Shown here in pieces: positions 60,872 to 64,000 of a stretch of 64,000 nt of DNA. Position 1 is the stretch's first letter. Every line of letters starts with the position of its first letter. The notes beneath the pieces were generated by a model. The model had not been told where the DNA came from and searched no databases. It saw only the letters and a program-made list of their open reading frames with translations. The translations under genes were made by a program, and so were the position numbers. The DNA lies in the NCBI GenBank assembly GCA_020634235.1, contig JACKCB010000002.1:1302001-1366000 (forward strand), given 5' to 3'. The DNA comes from Ardenticatenaceae bacterium (GTDB lineage Bacteria > Chloroflexota > Anaerolineae > Promineifilales > Promineifilaceae).

Positions 60872-62488
60872 TCACCAGGTGCGGTATTTGAACTGGCCGC
60901 CGACGACGGTGGCCGCGATTTGGGTTTCGGCCAACCCGGCCGGGGCCACCTGATAGATGTCCCGGTCATAAATAGTCAGGTCGGCCAGCTTGCCGGGGGC
61001 GATGCTGCCCTGGCGCGCTTCCTGGCCGCTGGTAATGGCCGCGGCGCGGGTGAAGGCGTGAATGGCCTCATCCAGGGTGAGGCATTGCGCGGGGTACCAG
61101 CTTTGGGCCAGGTCTTGCCCCGGCCGGGTGCGGGTCACCGCCGCATAGATACCCGGCAGCGGAGCAATCGCCTCAATGGGGCAGTCAGAGCCAAAGACCA
61201 GGGTGGCCCCCGTTTGCTGCACCGTCCGCCAGGCATAGCTGTACTGCGCCCGCGCCCCCCAGTAGCGGTCGGCCATCTCCCGGTCAGACGTGGCGTGGGT
61301 GGGCTGCATCGAGGCAATGACGTTTAACTGCGCCAGGCGGGCAAAATCGTCCGGGTGCATGACCTGCACGTGCTCGATGCGGTGGCGCAGCGGCGCGGCT
61401 TGTGGCCGCTGGGTGGCTTCCTCATGGCGCACCGCTTCGTACACATCCAGCACGTCGTGGTTGGCGCGGTCGCCAATGGCATGGATGGTCACGCTAAGGC
61501 CGGCGGCGCTGGCCTGGCTGGCGATGCTCATCATCTCCTCTTTGTCGGTGACGGCCAGCCCGCGGTTGTGCGGCTCCCCCTCGTAGGGGGCGATCATGAG
61601 CGCGGTGCGCGGCCCCAGTGCCCCATCAGCGAAGATTTTTACGCCGCCAATACGCAGCCAATCATCGCCAAAGCCGCTGCGCAGCCCTACGCCCACAGCA
61701 TGTTCCACGCGGTAGGCGGGGATGTTTTTGACAATGCGCAGCCCTAGTTCGCCGTTCTGGTGCAGGGTTTGCAGGGCCAGGAAGGATTCGCGCCCATCGA
61801 AGTCGTGCAGGCCGGTGAGGCCGGCCTGCCAGCATTGGGCCTGGGCCTGGCGCATAGCGGCCACAATTTGGGCCTGGCTGGGGGGCGGGATGTGGTCGGC
61901 CACCAGGTTCATGGCCGTTTCGAAGAGGATGCCGGTGGGCTGGCCGCTGGCATCACGTTGAATCTGTCCCCCGGCCGGGTCGGGGGTGTGGGCATCCACG
62001 CCGGCCAGGCGCAGCGCCCGGCTGTTGACCCAGGCGGCATGGCCGCTCTTGTGGCTGAGGTAGACGGGCAAGTGGCCGGCCACCTGGTCCAGGTCGGCGG
62101 CGGTGGGGAAGCCCCGGCCGGGCCAGAGGTCTTGCGACCAACCTCGCCCTTGCAGCCAGTGCTCCGGCCGGGCGCTGGCCGCCAGGCGAGCTGCTTCGGC
62201 AGCCACGCGCCGCAGTGCCTCGGCCAGCGTGGGCACTTCGAATAGGTCCACGCGGGTCAGGTTGATGGCGTACCATTGGAAGTGGACGTGGGCATCCACC
62301 AGGCCTGGGGTAACGGCCCGGCCGGCCAGGTCGATCCACTCGCCACCCGGCCCCAGCAGGGCCTTCATCTGGTCGTTGGTGCCGAGGGCCAGGATTTTGT
62401 TATCGCGGATGGCCAGGGCGGTAGCCCCCGGCCGGGATGGCTCCTGGGTGTAGATGTGCCCGTTGGTGAATACCAGGGTTGCAGTCAT
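60872..62488 (-). CDS. Amidohydrolase-3 family protein (YtcJ-like)
   Basis: A 538-residue metal-dependent amidohydrolase. It has VTPGLVDAHVHFQ (HxH, near residue 65), QGRGWSQDLW, LSHKSGHAAWVNSRAL, GLHDFDGRE, VTIHAIGDRANH, RIEHVQVMHPDDFARL, and GSDCPIEAIAPL with a metal-binding Asp. Family members act on N-acyl or exo-enzyme substrates; specificity is unknown. GGAGTAAGCG precedes the ATG. Downstream of the HIT gene on the same strand, but 67 bases away. Confidence 0.92.
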   Translation of the reverse strand: MTATLVFTNGHIYTQEPSRPGATALAIRDNKILALGTNDQMKALLGPGGEWIDLAGRAVTPGLVDAHVHFQWYAINLTRVDLFEVPTLAEALRRVAAEAARLAASARPEHWLQGRGWSQDLWPGRGFPTAADLDQVAGHLPVYLSHKSGHAAWVNSRALRLAGVDAHTPDPAGGQIQRDASGQPTGILFETAMNLVADHIPPPSQAQIVAAMRQAQAQCWQAGLTGLHDFDGRESFLALQTLHQNGELGLRIVKNIPAYRVEHAVGVGLRSGFGDDWLRIGGVKIFADGALGPRTALMIAPYEGEPHNRGLAVTDKEEMMSIASQASAAGLSVTIHAIGDRANHDVLDVYEAVRHEEATQRPQAAPLRHRIEHVQVMHPDDFARLAQLNVIASMQPTHATSDREMADRYWGARAQYSYAWRTVQQTGATLVFGSDCPIEAIAPLPGIYAAVTRTRPGQDLAQSWYPAQCLTLDEAIHAFTRAAAITSGQEARQGSIAPGKLADLTIYDRDIYQVAPAGLAETQIAATVVGGQFKYRTW

Positions 62489-62555
62489 CGCTTACTCCGT
62501 CAAAAGGATTGCCTGTGCAAAGTCGTCTGGCAATGCCCGGTAGGTGGCACGTTCG

Positions 62556-62906
62556 CTAAGCGGCGCGGTTGAGCATGGGGCCTAAGGGGCGGCCGCCAAC
62601 CAGGTGCATGTGCAGGTGATACACTTCCTGGCCACCATGCTTGTTGCAGTTGATGATGAGGCGGTAGCCGCTGGCCGCGATGCCTTCGCGCTCGGCCAGG
62701 ATGGCGGCAACACGCATCATCCGCCCGGCCACAGCCTCATCCGCCTCGGTCAGGTCGTTGGCGGTAGGGATGACTTTGTTGGGCACGATGAGGATGTGGG
62801 TGGGCGCGCCAGGGTTGATGTCGCGGAACGCGGTTACCAGGTCGTCCTGGTAGACGATGTTGGCGGGGATCTCGCCGCGGATGATTTTGGCGAAAATGGT
62901 GGTCAT
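62556..62906 (-). CDS. HIT-family nucleotide hydrolase/transferase (HinT-like)
   Basis: A 116-residue histidine-triad protein: IFAKIIRGEIPANIVYQDD at the start, FRDINPGAPTHILIVPNKVI, INCNKHGGQEVYHLHMHLVGG with the HxHxH active site. It hydrolyses phosphoramidates such as adenosine-5'-phosphoramidates. AGGAGG gives a strong ribosome site. Single-gene context; divergent from the PEP-binding gene at 63089. Confidence 0.95.
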   Translation of the reverse strand: MTTIFAKIIRGEIPANIVYQDDLVTAFRDINPGAPTHILIVPNKVIPTANDLTEADEAVAGRMMRVAAILAEREGIAASGYRLIINCNKHGGQEVYHLHMHLVGGRPLGPMLNRAA

Positions 62907-63088
62907 GTGGGCCTCCTTGAATATGGTTTACTGGCCGAGATATTGTATGCCACCCCGGCCGGGAAGGGTAGGGCCGGTCCTTATCCCAGAGCTTGCCCAC
63001 CCCCTCGCCAGACGCCACAACCGGCCAACTCTGCTATAATCCCCCCGTTGCCACAGGCAGCGCAGGTTATCCGGAGGTTTTTGGCGCT

Positions 63089-64000
63089 ATGGACGAACAA
63101 CCACTACGCAGTACCACATCCACCATCGACATCTACATCAAGCTGGCGCAGTACCCCATCTTGTCCGATCGCATTCGGGAACGAATGCGCGAGGAGTTGT
63201 TTCGCCGCCGGCTGGTGGAGCCGGAGAAATTCGAAGAGGAGGTGGAACAGCGAGCCATTGAGAGCCAGCGGCGCGAAGGGCTGCACGATCCCTACAACCA
63301 GGAACCGGCCGGGGTGTGGCACGAGCGGAAAGCGCGTATTCGCGCCCTGCATACCGACTTCTACTTCGGTTACAACCTGCCCACCGACCTCTTCGAGCAG
63401 ATTGTCCAGGAAGTGCTGCACGAACAGGCCAACCCTGGCACCACCTACGATCTCGCCTTCAACCCAGAGATAGCGCCCTATACCCTGCTCTTCCGGCAAG
63501 GGGAGATCTACGAAAAGATGCCGCCGCCCGAAAAAGAGCGTATCAAGCATCACCTACAAGAGATCAAGGTCGTGTTGATCAAAGGCATGATCAGCGACCA
63601 ACTGCCCTATATTGCGGTGGCCAAGCAGGTCTTTACCATTGAAGACCTGCGCTGGATCTACCAGCGGCGGATTGGCTCAGGCAAGATTGGTGGAAAAGCG
63701 GCCGGCATGCTGCTGGCCCACCGCATCTTGCAGCAGCGCGACCCTGAATTTGGCGCAGACATCAGTCAGCAGGTCGATATTCCCGAATCCTTCTTCCTCG
63801 GCACCGATGTGCTGTACGAATTCCGGCGCATGAATAATCTCGACCACCTGATGAACCAGAAATACCGCCCGCTGGATGAGATTCGGGCTGACTATGATCA
63901 GGTCATAGAGGCCCATCTGCAAGGCCGCTTCCCGCCGCGGATCGTGGAGCGGCTGCGCGAAGTGCTGCGCCATATGGGTCCGTCGCCCATCATCGTGCGC
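63089..64000 (+). CDS. PEP/pyruvate-binding-domain protein (3' end outside window)
   Basis: The visible 304 codons are open to the window end. The first ~185 residues (DIYIKLAQYPILSDRIRERM, RKARIRALHTDFYFGYNLP) are not assigned. From about residue 195 the text reads IYQRRIGSGKIGGKAAGMLLAHRIL and VDIPESFFLGTDVLYEF, matching the N-terminal nucleotide-binding start of PEP synthase/pyruvate-phosphate dikinase-type domains (GGKAAGL). The rest of the enzyme is missing. GGAGG lies about 11 bases before the ATG, a longer spacing than usual. Whether a catalytic His domain follows cannot be told. Confidence 0.75.
   Translation, partial: MDEQPLRSTTSTIDIYIKLAQYPILSDRIRERMREELFRRRLVEPEKFEEEVEQRAIESQRREGLHDPYNQEPAGVWHERKARIRALHTDFYFGYNLPTDLFEQIVQEVLHEQANPGTTYDLAFNPEIAPYTLLFRQGEIYEKMPPPEKERIKHHLQEIKVVLIKGMISDQLPYIAVAKQVFTIEDLRWIYQRRIGSGKIGGKAAGMLLAHRILQQRDPEFGADISQQVDIPESFFLGTDVLYEFRRMNNLDHLMNQKYRPLDEIRADYDQVIEAHLQGRFPPRIVERLREVLRHMGPSPIIVR

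Overview
The window is about 64 kb of GC-rich (estimated near 60%) bacterial chromosome with no phage, plasmid or insertion-sequence signature. Gene content suggests an aerobic or facultatively aerobic member of the Chloroflexota (Anaerolineae/Caldilineae-like). The reasons are a caa3-type oxidase of the A2 (YSHP) subtype, lipoproteins with Pro/Thr-rich linkers, several LysM proteins, a CdaA-CdaR module next to der, and several conserved-looking proteins I cannot assign. This placement is inference; no rRNA is present. One tRNA gene, tRNA-Arg(UCU), is on the minus strand.

Layout. 1-4.9 kb: molybdopterin (MoeA-type) fusion end, MtaB tRNA methylthiotransferase, a secreted esterase lipoprotein and a THUMP protein with eroded methyltransferase motifs. 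4.9-8.7 kb: der, cdaR and cdaA (c-di-AMP synthesis). 8.8-14.9 kb: a 769-residue TPR protein, a YccF membrane protein, an ABC exporter and argF. 14.9-21.4 kb: cytochrome oxidase operon ctaC-D-F-E, a terminator, then ctaG, a secreted YtkA/FixH-like protein and a phosphotransferase. 21.5-23.8 kb: ECF sigma factor, DegV and a probable anti-sigma protein behind a structured leader. 23.9-26.8 kb: polysaccharide deacetylase and a pteridine-reductase-like/folB/folK cluster. 26.8-31.8 kb: DUF1499 and Rpn-type genes, a LolA-like protein and a MacB-type ABC transporter. 31.9-34.7 kb: leuS with a leucine-rich leader peptide and competing hairpins. 34.7-42 kb: hydrolases, tRNA-Arg, a MoaD-like protein with a C-terminal tail, two unassigned proteins, a LysM/M23 peptidase and a CYTH enzyme. 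41.9-45.8 kb: acyl-CoA carboxylase (biotin carrier, accC, carboxyltransferase). 45.9-55.3 kb: membrane and LysM proteins, 5'-nucleotidase, SDR, HD-dNTPase, GT39-type glycosyltransferase. 55.4-64 kb: pgk, DUF3048 lipoprotein, S15/CocE hydrolase, GNAT, amidohydrolase, HIT protein and the start of a PEP/pyruvate-binding-domain protein.

Two observations stand out. First, the 8-bp palindrome CCGGCCGG, usually as CCCGGCCGGG, occurs about 150 times by hand count, against roughly 4-6 expected by base composition. It lies in coding and intergenic DNA but is missing from several strongly conserved genes. This resembles the HIP1 phenomenon of cyanobacteria with a different sequence. Second, the region upstream of leuS has a good promoter, a 23-codon leader peptide with six leucines in ten residues, and four segments able to form 1:2, 2:3 and 3:4 pairings, with T-tracts after 2 and 4. 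That is the classic layout of ribosome-mediated attenuation, here placed on an aminoacyl-tRNA synthetase gene.

Start codons were chosen by Shine-Dalgarno spacing and family length, so many genes here start downstream of the longest open frame. No stretch over 300 bases lacks annotation: the longest gap between conventional genes, 34355-34715, is the leuS leader and promoter.
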